Source: an uncultured Propionivibrio sp. (GTDB taxonomy: Bacteria > Pseudomonadota > Gammaproteobacteria > Burkholderiales > Rhodocyclaceae). From it: a stretch of 31,346 nucleotides of DNA. This document shows positions 23,624-31,346 of this stretch, piece after piece; position 1 is the first letter of the stretch, and every line of letters starts with the position of its first letter. The notes below the pieces were generated by a model. That model worked only from the letters and a program-made list of their open reading frames with translations. It did not search any database and was not told the DNA's origin. Location of the stretch: positions 1 through 31,346 of the forward strand of contig CALAIL010000020.1 in assembly GCA_937923255.1 (NCBI GenBank). Direction: 5' to 3'. The translations under genes were made by a program, and so were the position numbers.

Positions 23624-24601
23624 CTACAACATTGCCGCAACGCACGCGCCATCGGGCGCGTTCCGCATGTGGTAAAACGCAAGCGCGTTGTCGTGCCAGA
23701 TCGCCTGGCGCGCGCGTGCATCGAGATGCGAAAGCGCCTGCGCCATCGCGCGCACTAGGTCAGGATAGCCGATGCGCAGTCCGGCGACCGGAAAATTACT
23801 GCCGAACATGCAGCGCTGCCAGCCGAAAATCGCCACGGCATCGCGGATGACAGGCAGGTTATCTTCCAGACGCCAGGGACGGTCGCGCAAACCGAGTTCG
23901 GAAAGACGAACATGCACATTGGGCAGCGCCGCCAGCGCCGCCATGCCTTGCCGCCAGGCAGCCAGGCCGCGCTCGCTGCGGTCCCACGGCAGCCCGGTAT
24001 GCTCCAGGACGACCGGCAGCGTCGGAAAGTCGCGCAGCACGGCCGCCGCCTCTGCCAGATGCCAGAAAGGCACGCGCAAATCCCACGCCAGACCATGCGC
24101 CTGAAGCCGCGCCAGCGCTTGCGGCCAGCGTCCATCAGCCAGGGCGCCGGGACGATCGCGCACCTCCTCGCCAGGCGCACGCGATGTCGTCGGCTTGAAG
24201 CGGATCGAGCGCACCAGCGCACAGGCGGCCTGCTCAGCCAGACGCTCGTCGGCGTCCGGCGCCAGCAGGTCGACATAAGCGACGGCGGCCTGGGGCAGGC
24301 CGCTGCTACACGCCTGCTCCGCGACCCATTGCGTTTCCGCCAGCGCCTGGCTGCGCGCGCACTCGGCTTCGATATGCACGGTGGCGACGACGGGCAGGCT
24401 GCCCCAGGCGGCGCGCAGATCCGCGGGCAAAAAATTCCGGCAGAGCGGCCGATATTCACCCAGGATGAAGCTCGACGCATCGTAGGCATCGCCCAGCCAC
24501 GGATACGAAATGCGCGCCAGATCCCACAGATGGTGATGCGAATCAACGATAGCCTCGGGCAAGGCCTCTTCCGGCAGGCGATCATTGGGCAGATCGGTCA
24601 T
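23624..24601 (-). CDS. Amidohydrolase-2 family (lactonase-like) A
   Basis: The 325-residue protein has the family metal-binding start IVDSHHHLWDL (His22-24), then HIEAECARSQALAETQWV, VRSIRFKPT, LPVVLEHTGLP, VHVRLSELGL and RCMFGSNFPVAGL. Relatives hydrolyse sugar lactones such as fuconolactone or rhamnonolactone, or pyrone dicarboxylate lactone. A second family member is encoded at 26722. It lies 18 bases after dctP-A and 24 bases before the DenD-like gene, so the three are surely co-transcribed. GGAG precedes the ATG by nine bases. Confidence 0.85.
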   Translation of the reverse strand: MTDLPNDRLPEEALPEAIVDSHHHLWDLARISYPWLGDAYDASSFILGEYRPLCRNFLPADLRAAWGSLPVVATVHIEAECARSQALAETQWVAEQACSSGLPQAAVAYVDLLAPDADERLAEQAACALVRSIRFKPTTSRAPGEEVRDRPGALADGRWPQALARLQAHGLAWDLRVPFWHLAEAAAVLRDFPTLPVVLEHTGLPWDRSERGLAAWRQGMAALAALPNVHVRLSELGLRDRPWRLEDNLPVIRDAVAIFGWQRCMFGSNFPVAGLRIGYPDLVRAMAQALSHLDARARQAIWHDNALAFYHMRNAPDGACVAAML

Positions 24602-24619
24602 GGCGTCCGCTCCGGAAAA

Positions 24620-25609
24620 TCAGCGCGCGGCGGCATCGATCGCCTTGATCAGCGCGTCGCCGTGCTTATCGATGAACAGCTTGCGCGTTTCATCCTTGAC
24701 GATGGCCTTGATGCTCTCAACATCCGGTTTTTCGTTGATTTCCATGCCCTGCTTGCGCAGTTCGGCCAGCGTCGCTGCCTCGTCCTTGGCGTTTAGATTC
24801 CGTTGAAAAATAGCCGCAGCCGCCGCTTCCTCCAGCAGAATTTTCTGATACTCCGGCTTGAGCGACTCGAATTTCTTTTTGTTCATGAACACGACCAGCG
24901 CCGTGTAGGCATGGCGCGTCAGCGAAAGATACTTCTGCACCTCGAACATCTTGGAGGAAAGCATCACGTTGGGCGGGTTCTCATGCCCGTCTACGGCCTT
25001 GGTCTCCAGCGCCGAAAATACCTCGGCATAAGGCATCGGCTGCGGCGCCGCGCCCAGTAGCTGGAATGCCTTGATGTGCGCCGGGTTCGGCGTCGTCCGC
25101 ACTTTCAGCCCCTTGATGTCCTCGGCCTTGTTCACCGGGCGGCGGCTGTTGGCGAGCGAGCGAAAACCAACTTCCCAGAAAGCCAGCCCCTTGATCTGGA
25201 AATTACCCAGCTCATCCAGCAGCGATTTGCCGATGTCTCCATCCATCACCTTCGCCACATGCTGGGGATTCTCAAAAATATACGGGGTATCGAGCGCATT
25301 CAGGCGCGGCACGATGCCCGACAAAAACGGCGTGCCCGTCGCACCGATATCGACCGTGCCGCCGCGTACGCCGGAGACCATTGAAACATCGTTGCCCAGC
25401 TGGTTGTTCGGAAAAATCTGGATTTCAACGCCACCCTGCGTGCGTTCCTTGACCTTCTTGGCAAATTCGACGGCGGCGATGTGCTGCGAATCCGAAGTGT
25501 TATGCGAATGCGAAAAGCGCAGTTTGACTGGCGCTGCCTGACTCCAGGCGGGAGCCGTCAGCAAACCGAGCGAAACGGCAAAGAAGGCAAATGTCAGTCG
25601 TTTTTTCAC
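24620..25609 (-). CDS. TRAP transporter substrate-binding protein (DctP), A
   Basis: The 329-residue protein starts with GTG, preceded by GGAG, and carries a signal peptide ending near PAWSQA. LRFSHSHNTSDSQHIAAVEFA, IFPNNQLGNDVSMVSGVRGG, IKGLKVRTTPNPAHIKAFQLL and GHENPPNVMLSSKMFEVQKYLS are DctP features; the arginine in KVRTTPNP should bind the ligand carboxylate. It differs clearly from the other two binding proteins, so this is old divergence rather than fresh duplication. No permease lies beside it, so it either uses the DctQM encoded downstream or is an orphan. Confidence 0.92.
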   Translation of the reverse strand: MKKRLTFAFFAVSLGLLTAPAWSQAAPVKLRFSHSHNTSDSQHIAAVEFAKKVKERTQGGVEIQIFPNNQLGNDVSMVSGVRGGTVDIGATGTPFLSGIVPRLNALDTPYIFENPQHVAKVMDGDIGKSLLDELGNFQIKGLAFWEVGFRSLANSRRPVNKAEDIKGLKVRTTPNPAHIKAFQLLGAAPQPMPYAEVFSALETKAVDGHENPPNVMLSSKMFEVQKYLSLTRHAYTALVVFMNKKKFESLKPEYQKILLEEAAAAAIFQRNLNAKDEAATLAELRKQGMEINEKPDVESIKAIVKDETRKLFIDKHGDALIKAIDAAAR

Positions 25610-25671
25610 GGCGATTTCTCCAAGGGTTTGAAACGTTCAGGTTGCGGGAATGCGGCGGCGAAATCAACGGC

Positions 25672-26688
25672 TCATTTCGGCGCCTTGGCGATGGCGGCAA
25701 AGAATTCCTTGGCGGTTTCCTCGCCGACAATTTTTTGATATTTGGCAACGACGCTCTGCAGTTTTTCACGCATGTGCTGCCGCTCGGCATCGCTGATCTC
25801 GTTGACCTGCATCCCTTCCTTGACCAGGGCGGCGCGCGCTTTGGCGTTCAGGTCGCGGCTCGCCTGGCGCTGGTACAGCGTCGCTTCGCGCGCGGCTTCC
25901 TGCATCAGCGCCTTGTCCGCATCACTCAGCCTGTCCCAGAATTTCTTCGAGGCGATCAGCACCTGGGCGTCGTAAGCGTGATAAGTCGTCGACAGGTATT
26001 TCTGCACCTCGTAAAACTTCTGTGCATAAACAACGGTGAAGGGATTTTCCTGGGCATCGACCGCCCGGGTTTCAAGCGCACCGAATAGCTCGTTGACCGG
26101 CATCGGTACGGCGTTCGCCCCCAGCCCGTTGAACAGATCGATGTACATGTTGTTCTGCATCGTGCGCACTTTCAGCCCGGCCATGTCTTCGGCCTTGACG
26201 ATCGGACGCCGGCTGTTGGTGAAATTACGGAAGCCGTTTTCCCAGTAAGCCAGGCCGATTAAACCGCGCTCGGGCAGCTTCGCCAGAATGCGCTGACCGA
26301 ACGGGCCATCGAACACGGCATCCGCCTGCTTTTCGCTGGCAAAGGAAAACGGCAGGCCGAAGACGCCGAATTCTTTGACCAGATTCGCCAGCGTCGCCGT
26401 AGACGGCGCGGTGAATTCCTGGGTGCCGCCACGCAGCGCCGCCTGCATCTGCTGATCACTGCCCAGCTGGGCGGAAGAATAGACCGTGATCTTGATGCGG
26501 CCCTTGCTCTTGGCGCCGACCAGCTCGGCGAATTTGCGCGCCCCCAGCGTCTGCGGATGCTCATCGGGCAGCGAGGTACCGAAACGGGCCTTGATTTCCT
26601 GCGCCATGGCTGCGCCCGCGACAAGACACGTACCTGCGGCAGCAACGAGCAGCGCACTGCGTAGCATCGTCATTCTCAGCATTCCCAT
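25672..26688 (-). CDS. TRAP transporter substrate-binding protein (DctP), B
   Basis: The 338-residue protein has a signal peptide ending near GAAMAQE, then KARFGTSLPDEHPQTLGARKFAE, VYSSAQLGSDQQMQAALRGG, MAGLKVRTMQNNMYIDLFNGL and AQENPFTVVYAQKFYEVQKYLS. I start it at the ATG 26688 because AGGAGG lies four bases upstream; the upstream in-frame ATG at 26709 lacks such a site. It resembles protein C (start 21474) more than protein A in the PMP(F/V)(T/N)EL(Y/F) region. It lies 33 bases after amidohydrolase B and 62 bases before dctP-A. Confidence 0.92.
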   Translation of the reverse strand: MGMLRMTMLRSALLVAAAGTCLVAGAAMAQEIKARFGTSLPDEHPQTLGARKFAELVGAKSKGRIKITVYSSAQLGSDQQMQAALRGGTQEFTAPSTATLANLVKEFGVFGLPFSFASEKQADAVFDGPFGQRILAKLPERGLIGLAYWENGFRNFTNSRRPIVKAEDMAGLKVRTMQNNMYIDLFNGLGANAVPMPVNELFGALETRAVDAQENPFTVVYAQKFYEVQKYLSTTYHAYDAQVLIASKKFWDRLSDADKALMQEAAREATLYQRQASRDLNAKARAALVKEGMQVNEISDAERQHMREKLQSVVAKYQKIVGEETAKEFFAAIAKAPK

Positions 26689-26721
26689 GAAACCTCCTGT
26701 CGTCGTCAAAATTTCATTGAA

Positions 26722-27702
26722 TCAATGCAACCCATACAAGTCCAGCGCGTTGTCGCAAAACAGCGCCAGCCGTTGCCGGGGAGAAAAGCGGCGGGTGAGC
26801 GTCTTGAAACCTTGCCAGATGTCCGCCAGCCGCGCAACCAGCGCGTCAACCGGATAATTGCTGGCGAACAGGCAGCGATCGACGCCGAAATCGGCGATCA
26901 GCGCGTCGACAACGGGCGCCTGCTGCGCCGGCGTCCACGGCGTAGCGCGCACGCCCAGCCCGGAAATCTTCACGCGGACATTGGCGCAGGAGGCCAGCGG
27001 CGCCATCGCCGCGCGCCACTGGCGCAAAGTTTCCGCATCACGAACCGCCGGCAGGCCGGCATGGTTGATGATGATCGTCGTCGCCGGGAAATCGCGCGCC
27101 AGCTCGGCCGCTTCCGCCATATGCCACCAAGGCGCCTGCAATTCAAACATCAGGCCGTAGCGCGCCAGCAATGCGTATCCGCGGCGCCATGCCGGGCAGC
27201 GCATCGAGCCGGGCACGTGCCAGCGGCTGGAATATTCCTCCCGCCGGGCACTGCGCGGTTTGTGGCGGACGCTCGGTACAAACCCGCGCAGTGGTGGCTC
27301 CGTGTAGGCATGCATCAGGCTTTCGGCGTCATCACGGTCGAGCCAGATTTGTGCCGCCAACGCCTGCGGCTTTCCGCATCGCTGCGCCAGCGAGAACATC
27401 CAGCGGGCCTCGCCGAGCGGGTCGTCCGGCGACCATTCGCCTTCCATCGTCACATGCCGCAGCACGCGGTGGATGCCGCACGCCTGCGCGTAATCCTCGG
27501 GCAGAAAATTCCTGCAGATGGCCGCGTAATCGCCGTAGCGGAACGGGATGCGCGGCGTCTGCGTCAGCCAGGGATGGGGATTGCGCAGATCCCAGAAATG
27601 ATGGTGCGCGTCGACGATCGGTAAGCGATCTTCGTCGCCGGAAGATAGAAACTCTCGCCGAGCCTCGGCCAGATCCGGAAGCAGGTCGCTCCGCGTCTCC
27701 AC
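26722..27702 (-). CDS. Amidohydrolase-2 family (lactonase-like) B
   Basis: The 326-residue protein has IVDAHHHFWDL (His33-35), HVTMEGEWSPDDPLGEARWM, RHKPRS, TIIINHAGLP, VRVKISGLGV and RCLFASNYPVDAL, the ordered blocks of the amidohydrolase-2 family. It starts with GTG at 27702 after a good AGGGAGG. It is the first gene of the locus; the 193 bases upstream contain no promoter I can name with confidence. Amidohydrolase A has the same plan but differs widely, so the two may act on different lactones or on successive intermediates. Confidence 0.85.
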   Translation of the reverse strand: METRSDLLPDLAEARREFLSSGDEDRLPIVDAHHHFWDLRNPHPWLTQTPRIPFRYGDYAAICRNFLPEDYAQACGIHRVLRHVTMEGEWSPDDPLGEARWMFSLAQRCGKPQALAAQIWLDRDDAESLMHAYTEPPLRGFVPSVRHKPRSARREEYSSRWHVPGSMRCPAWRRGYALLARYGLMFELQAPWWHMAEAAELARDFPATTIIINHAGLPAVRDAETLRQWRAAMAPLASCANVRVKISGLGVRATPWTPAQQAPVVDALIADFGVDRCLFASNYPVDALVARLADIWQGFKTLTRRFSPRQRLALFCDNALDLYGLH

Positions 27703-27895
27703 GATTCTCCCTCCCTGGTTTGCAGTATGTGCCCGCTCGTTCAGGTCACCGCAGCTGACTTTCCCTTATTGCATGGCATTGCACTTGATGCTTTGGCACA
27801 GCATTGATGGACAGCTCGGGCGCAGACGCCGCCAAACAAAAATCCGGCGGTCATCTGCCCCTTTTCATCATTTCGTCATTCCATCATTCCACGGC

Positions 27896-29284
27896 TTATT
27901 TTGGATGCACCATCTCTTCGGGCTTGACCAGCACGTCAAACTCTTCGCCAGAAAGCAGGCCCAGCTCGATGGCGGTCTCGCGCAGTGATTTGGCGTTCTG
28001 GTACGCGGTTTTTGCCACTTTCGCCGCGTTTTCATAGCCAATCTTGCGGTTCAGCGCGGTAACCAGCATCAGCGAGTGATGCAGGAAGTAGTCGATCCGC
28101 TCCGGCACGGGTTCGATGCCGGCGGCGCAGTTCTCGTTAAAGCTGTTGCAGGCATCGCCAAGCAGGCGGATCGATTGCAGCAGGTTATAAACGATGACCG
28201 GCATATAGACGTTCAGCTCGAAATTGCCGGAAGCGCCCGATAGGTTGATGGTGACGTCGTTGCCGAAGACCTGGCAGCAAACCATCGACAGCGCTTCACA
28301 CTGGGTCGGGTTGACCTTGCCCGGCATGATGGACGAACCCGGTTCATTTTCCGGAATCTTGATTTCGCCGAGGCCGCAGCGCGGGCCGGACGCGAGCCAG
28401 CGCACGTCGTTGGCGATTTTGTTGAGGCTGGCGGCGAGTGTTTTCAGCGCGCCGGAAGCGAAGACGGCAGCATCGCGGCCGCCGAGCGCTTCAAACTTGT
28501 TCGGCGCGGTGACGAACGGCAGGCCGGAGAGGTCGGCGAGTTGTTTCGCGACTTTGACGGCGTAGTCAGGGTGGCTATTGAGGCCGGTGCCGACCGCCGT
28601 GCCGCCGAGCGGCAGTTCGTAGAGACCTTGCAGCGCGTCTTGCAGGCGGGTGAGGCCGTGGTCAAGCTGGCTGACGTAGCCGGAGAATTCCTGCCCGAGG
28701 GTCAGCGGCGTGGCGTCTTGCAGGTGGGTGCGGCCGATTTTGACGATGCCGGCGAAGGCTTTCGCCTTGCCATCGAGCGTATCGCGCAATGCTTTCACGG
28801 CCGGAATGAGCAGGCGGTTGATTTCCTGCGCGGCGGCAACGTGAATGGCGGCCGGAAAAACGTCATTCGTCGATTGCGCGTGATTAACATGGTCGTTCGG
28901 ATGCACCGGCTTGTAAGCGGCAAAGCCGGTGCCGGCCAGCTCATTGGCGCGGTTGGCCAACACCTCGTTCATATTCATGTTCGACTGCGTGCCGGAGCCG
29001 GTCTGCCAGACGACAAGCGGGAATTGCGCATCCAGCTTGCCGGCGAGCACGTCATCGGCGGCGCGAACGATCAAATCCGCCTGTTCCGGCTGGATGCGAC
29101 CCAGCCCGGCGTTGGTCTGCGCGGCGGCTTTCTTGATCAGCGCCAGCGCATAAATCAGCGGCTTGGGCAGCGTTTCGCCGCCAATCTTGAAATTCTCGAC
29201 GCTGCGCTGAGTCTGTGCGCCCCAGTAAGCCTCGGAAGGCACTTGAACTTCACCCATCGTGTCGTGCTCGGTACGGGTACTCAT
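27896..29284 (-). CDS. fumC: Class II fumarate hydratase
   Basis: FumC interconverts fumarate and malate in the TCA cycle without an iron-sulfur cluster. The 462-residue protein has [21 protein letters not shown] at the start, [37 protein letters not shown] and the lyase signature [13 protein letters not shown] from residue 316. Length is standard. AAGGAGAG lies just ahead of the ATG. It stands 193 bases upstream of the TRAP locus on the same strand and 93 bases after the J-domain gene. Confidence 0.97.
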   Translation of the reverse strand: MSTRTEHDTMGEVQVPSEAYWGAQTQRSVENFKIGGETLPKPLIYALALIKKAAAQTNAGLGRIQPEQADLIVRAADDVLAGKLDAQFPLVVWQTGSGTQSNMNMNEVLANRANELAGTGFAAYKPVHPNDHVNHAQSTNDVFPAAIHVAAAQEINRLLIPAVKALRDTLDGKAKAFAGIVKIGRTHLQDATPLTLGQEFSGYVSQLDHGLTRLQDALQGLYELPLGGTAVGTGLNSHPDYAVKVAKQLADLSGLPFVTAPNKFEALGGRDAAVFASGALKTLAASLNKIANDVRWLASGPRCGLGEIKIPENEPGSSIMPGKVNPTQCEALSMVCCQVFGNDVTINLSGASGNFELNVYMPVIVYNLLQSIRLLGDACNSFNENCAAGIEPVPERIDYFLHHSLMLVTALNRKIGYENAAKVAKTAYQNAKSLRETAIELGLLSGEEFDVLVKPEEMVHPK

Positions 29285-29329
29285 GACGCTCTCCTTGTGA
29301 TGACAATGTGAAGGATAAAACCGCAGCGC

Positions 29330-29335
29330 AGTATA
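29330..29335 (-). promoter_or_regulatory. Possible -10 element of fumC
   Basis: On the minus strand TATACT (5 of 6 to consensus) lies 45 bases before the fumC ATG. The -35 region 17 bp upstream (TGGCGT) is poor, so the promoter may be weak or activator-dependent. Confidence 0.3.
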
Positions 29336-29377
29336 AGCAGGGCGCAGGCGGGACGCCAGTGTCAGGCGCTTGACGGA

Positions 29378-30988
29378 TTACTTCGATGACTTTGACTGCC
29401 TCGCAGATCCCGCTGCGTCGACTTCCGCTGCGGCCATCCGGCGGGCACGGATGGGATCACGCCCCTGCCGGATGTAATTCTGCGTGCGCACATTGACGCG
29501 CTCCGCCAGCTCGCGGTCATAGCGCGGATGCTTGGGATCGAGCTGCGGGTAGCGCGCCTGCGTTTCGGCGACCACCGCGTCGAACCGCTCTTTTCTGATC
29601 TGCATCGACCGTTCCGCCGCCTCGGCGACAAGCTTCTGGCGCGCCGCCTGGCCGGCCGTCTGCTGTCCAGAGAGCGATGCGTCCTGTGAGTACATAGCCT
29701 GCCGCATTTCGACACTGCGTTCATAAAACACCCCAGGCAGCGACAAGATAATAAACAAAAGGAGGTAGCCCAGGCAGCCCATCCAGCTGGCGCCGCCATC
29801 CTCACGCAGTTGCGCCAGCGCCTGCCGGCACGGATAGAGCAGCACCTTTCTGATGCGTTGGCGCGCATGTTCAAAGTAGATGCGGTCAGCGAAGAATCCT
29901 ATGGGAATAGCGATAGCCGTCCAGAGCTTGTCACTGATGAGGAAACCAAATTTCAATTCGGCGAAGATCTGAATCCAGTCAAAGAGCACCGCCGCCGCGA
30001 TAGCGATCAGCATGTAGCGCGACATACGCCGATACGCCAGCCATAGGATGCCGCCAAAGAACCCGCCCAAATTGAAACGCCACCCTCCGGCGGCGGCAGG
30101 GTCATTGTGAAAACGCTTGAAGGCCGACAGATAACGGCGCATCGCTCTTTCGCGGTGAAACGCCCAGCTTTCGCCCAGCAGCAGGCGCCAGACCAGCGTC
30201 AAGATCAGGGCAGCCAAACCGCCGATAAACAGCCAACCGCCTCGGGGAAACAGGAAGCTGACGAGCAACAGAACAAACGCCAGAACATAGCCGGAAAGGC
30301 TCTTTTTAAACCGCGCCAGATGTTTTTGATACGTCGCTTCATCCATGCGCGCATCCGCAGACCGGCCGCCGATCACCGCCACATAGTAAGGCTTGATCTG
30401 CGACCATTCCGCCAGCTCAATCGCCTCGGGCAGCTCCGTAGCTGACGACCGCGAATAACGCAGCCGGTCGCTCGCGCCATTCTGCGGATTTTCGGCGCTC
30501 TGGCTGTGCTGGCGGCGCTTTTGCTGCGTATATTCGGCAACCGCCCTGACGACACTGTCGGGGCAGCCCAGACTTTCCAGTATTTTCAGGCGCTGACCGC
30601 CGCGATAACCTTTGCGCTTGAGTTCGGCCGACAAGGCCAGCATCTGTTCAAAGAACAGGCGCGCCGCCTCCGATTCCTTCAATCCCGTGCTGAAAGCGAG
30701 CACCTTGTCTGCGCGCCGGCCCACGCCGCGCGCGCCGGCTGCGCCGGAAATTTGTCCTGTCGCCCGCCAGACATCGTATTCCGCGCGCTGCGCCGGATCA
30801 GACAGCGTTTTATACGCCGCACCGATTCTCCGGAAGCGTTCCTCCGCCTCGGCCAGGCCTTCTCCCGCATGACGCGAGGGGTGCCAGCGCATCGCCTCGC
30901 GGCGATAGGCATTCCGAATTCCAGTCGCGTCCGCATCCGGCGGGACGCCGAGGATTTCGTACCAGTTTTGTGATGCCGCATCGGCCAC
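29378..30988 (-). CDS. Membrane protein with N-terminal J-domain (HPS variant)
   Basis: The 536-residue protein begins with a J-domain, QNWYEILGVPPDADATGIR, AYRREAMRWHPSRHAG, FRRIGAAYKTLSDPAQRAEYD. The DnaK-activating HPD motif reads His36-Pro37-Ser38. A charged linker with EYTQQKRRQHSQSAENPQNG follows. Then come hydrophobic segments near 235-275 and, after FNLGGFFGGILWLAYRRMSRYML (like DUF2628 membrane proteins), further segments to about 440. The C-terminal 100 residues are charged and helical. It starts with GTG at 30988 behind GGGAGGA; an overlapping ATG at 30990 is out of frame. A role in local recruitment of DnaK is doubtful without HPD. Function unknown. Confidence 0.8.
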   Translation of the reverse strand: MADAASQNWYEILGVPPDADATGIRNAYRREAMRWHPSRHAGEGLAEAEERFRRIGAAYKTLSDPAQRAEYDVWRATGQISGAAGARGVGRRADKVLAFSTGLKESEAARLFFEQMLALSAELKRKGYRGGQRLKILESLGCPDSVVRAVAEYTQQKRRQHSQSAENPQNGASDRLRYSRSSATELPEAIELAEWSQIKPYYVAVIGGRSADARMDEATYQKHLARFKKSLSGYVLAFVLLLVSFLFPRGGWLFIGGLAALILTLVWRLLLGESWAFHRERAMRRYLSAFKRFHNDPAAAGGWRFNLGGFFGGILWLAYRRMSRYMLIAIAAAVLFDWIQIFAELKFGFLISDKLWTAIAIPIGFFADRIYFEHARQRIRKVLLYPCRQALAQLREDGGASWMGCLGYLLLFIILSLPGVFYERSVEMRQAMYSQDASLSGQQTAGQAARQKLVAEAAERSMQIRKERFDAVVAETQARYPQLDPKHPRYDRELAERVNVRTQNYIRQGRDPIRARRMAAAEVDAAGSARQSKSSK

Positions 30989-31092
30989 ATCGTCCTCCCT
31001 TTTTTCACCTGATTATCCTCGTGAATTTATGCAAGATCAATTGGACGAGGGCATGCGAACGCCCGCCACGCGCTTTTCGGCACGAGGCAGCT

Positions 31093-31280
31093 CGCCAGTC
31101 CTTATATTTAGTGCATCTCCGAGTATTGAGAGCGTCTAAAGAGGGCGGCTCTGAACCCCTTATAAACAGGGCATCTCCGAGCACCCTACCCGCCAGCCCT
31201 TTATTTATAAGGGTTCCAGATGTGCCTGCCCGGAAACGCCTAATCCACGCGGGCTTCAGAGGGATGCCCTGATTCCATTA
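31093..31280. repeat. Palindromic repeat array D (five to six units)
   Basis: Palindromic units begin near 31096, 31132, 31154, 31194, 31234 and 31262; the 31154, 31194 and 31234 units are exactly 40 bp apart. The early units end GTGCATCTCC or GGGCATCTCC, while the 31234 unit is reversed (AAACGCC...CGCGGGCTTC). The centre AGCCCTTTATTTATAAGGG matches the second unit of array A. It lies upstream of the J-domain gene. Confidence 0.85.
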
Positions 31281-31281
31281 C

Positions 31282-31346
31282 ATAGCGGCTCGACTTTGCC
31301 AAAGACAAGGCGGCGAGCCGCAGGCAGTACGAGTAGTACGGCAAGG
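31282..31346 (+). repeat. Correia-like hairpin element, copy D (cut by window end)
   Basis: It starts ATAGCGGCTCGACTTTGCC; the stem GCGGCTCG pairs perfectly with CGAGCCGC. The part from GACAAGGCGGCGAGCCGC to CAGTACGAGTAGTACGG is, of the three copies, closest to the remembered Correia core, which has CAGTACAAATAGTACGG. The element may run on past the window. Confidence 0.75.

Overview
The window looks like chromosomal DNA of a GC-rich betaproteobacterium, possibly of the Rhodocyclales. That placement is inferred from gene content (anaerobic-type cobalamin pathway, TRAP transporter with sugar-acid enzymes, class II fumarase) and codon use; no marker gene fixes the taxon.

Layout. (1) 1-12646, plus strand: a palindromic repeat array, a promoter, a cobalamin riboswitch with a long leader, then a tightly packed cobalamin operon: cbiF, cbiX, cbiC, cbiD, a cbiE-cbiT fusion, a helix-hairpin-helix gene, a doubtful small ORF, cbiL, cbiG split into two genes, cbiH, cobO, cbiA and the uroporphyrinogen-III methyltransferase gene cobA. 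A tRNA-Arg(CCG) follows. CbiX, CbiD and CbiG point to the cobalt-early (anaerobic) route. The precorrin-6A reductase and the late steps (cbiP, cbiB, cobU/S/T) are not here. (2) 12647-14160: a TacA/TacT-type toxin-antitoxin pair lying between two direct repeats of about 245 bp. Each repeat is a palindrome array ending in a hairpin element that resembles neisserial Correia elements. (3) 14161-17866, plus strand: a second cobalamin riboswitch, a gene-poor 700-base leader that ends in an intrinsic terminator, btuB (TonB-dependent receptor) with its own terminator, and a stub of a tyrosine recombinase that lacks catalytic residues. (4) 17867-18478: another palindrome array. (5) 18479-27702, minus strand: a catabolic and uptake locus with two amidohydrolase-2 (lactonase-like) enzymes, three DctP-type binding proteins, a DenD-like dehydrogenase, a TIM-barrel isomerase, and one DctQ-DctM permease. 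(6) 27896-30988, minus strand: fumC and a membrane J-domain protein whose HPD motif reads HPS. (7) 31093-31346: a fifth array and a third copy of the Correia-like element, cut by the window end.

The two riboswitches tie B12 synthesis and B12/corrinoid uptake to the same signal. The TRAP locus would import and process an organic acid or sugar acid/lactone that I cannot identify. The most unusual signal is the dispersed repeat: five arrays of roughly 20-bp palindromes on a 39-40 bp period, with units facing one way on the left and the other way on the right. They sit at the boundaries between functional blocks, and three of the five end in a hairpin element whose stem shows compensatory base changes.
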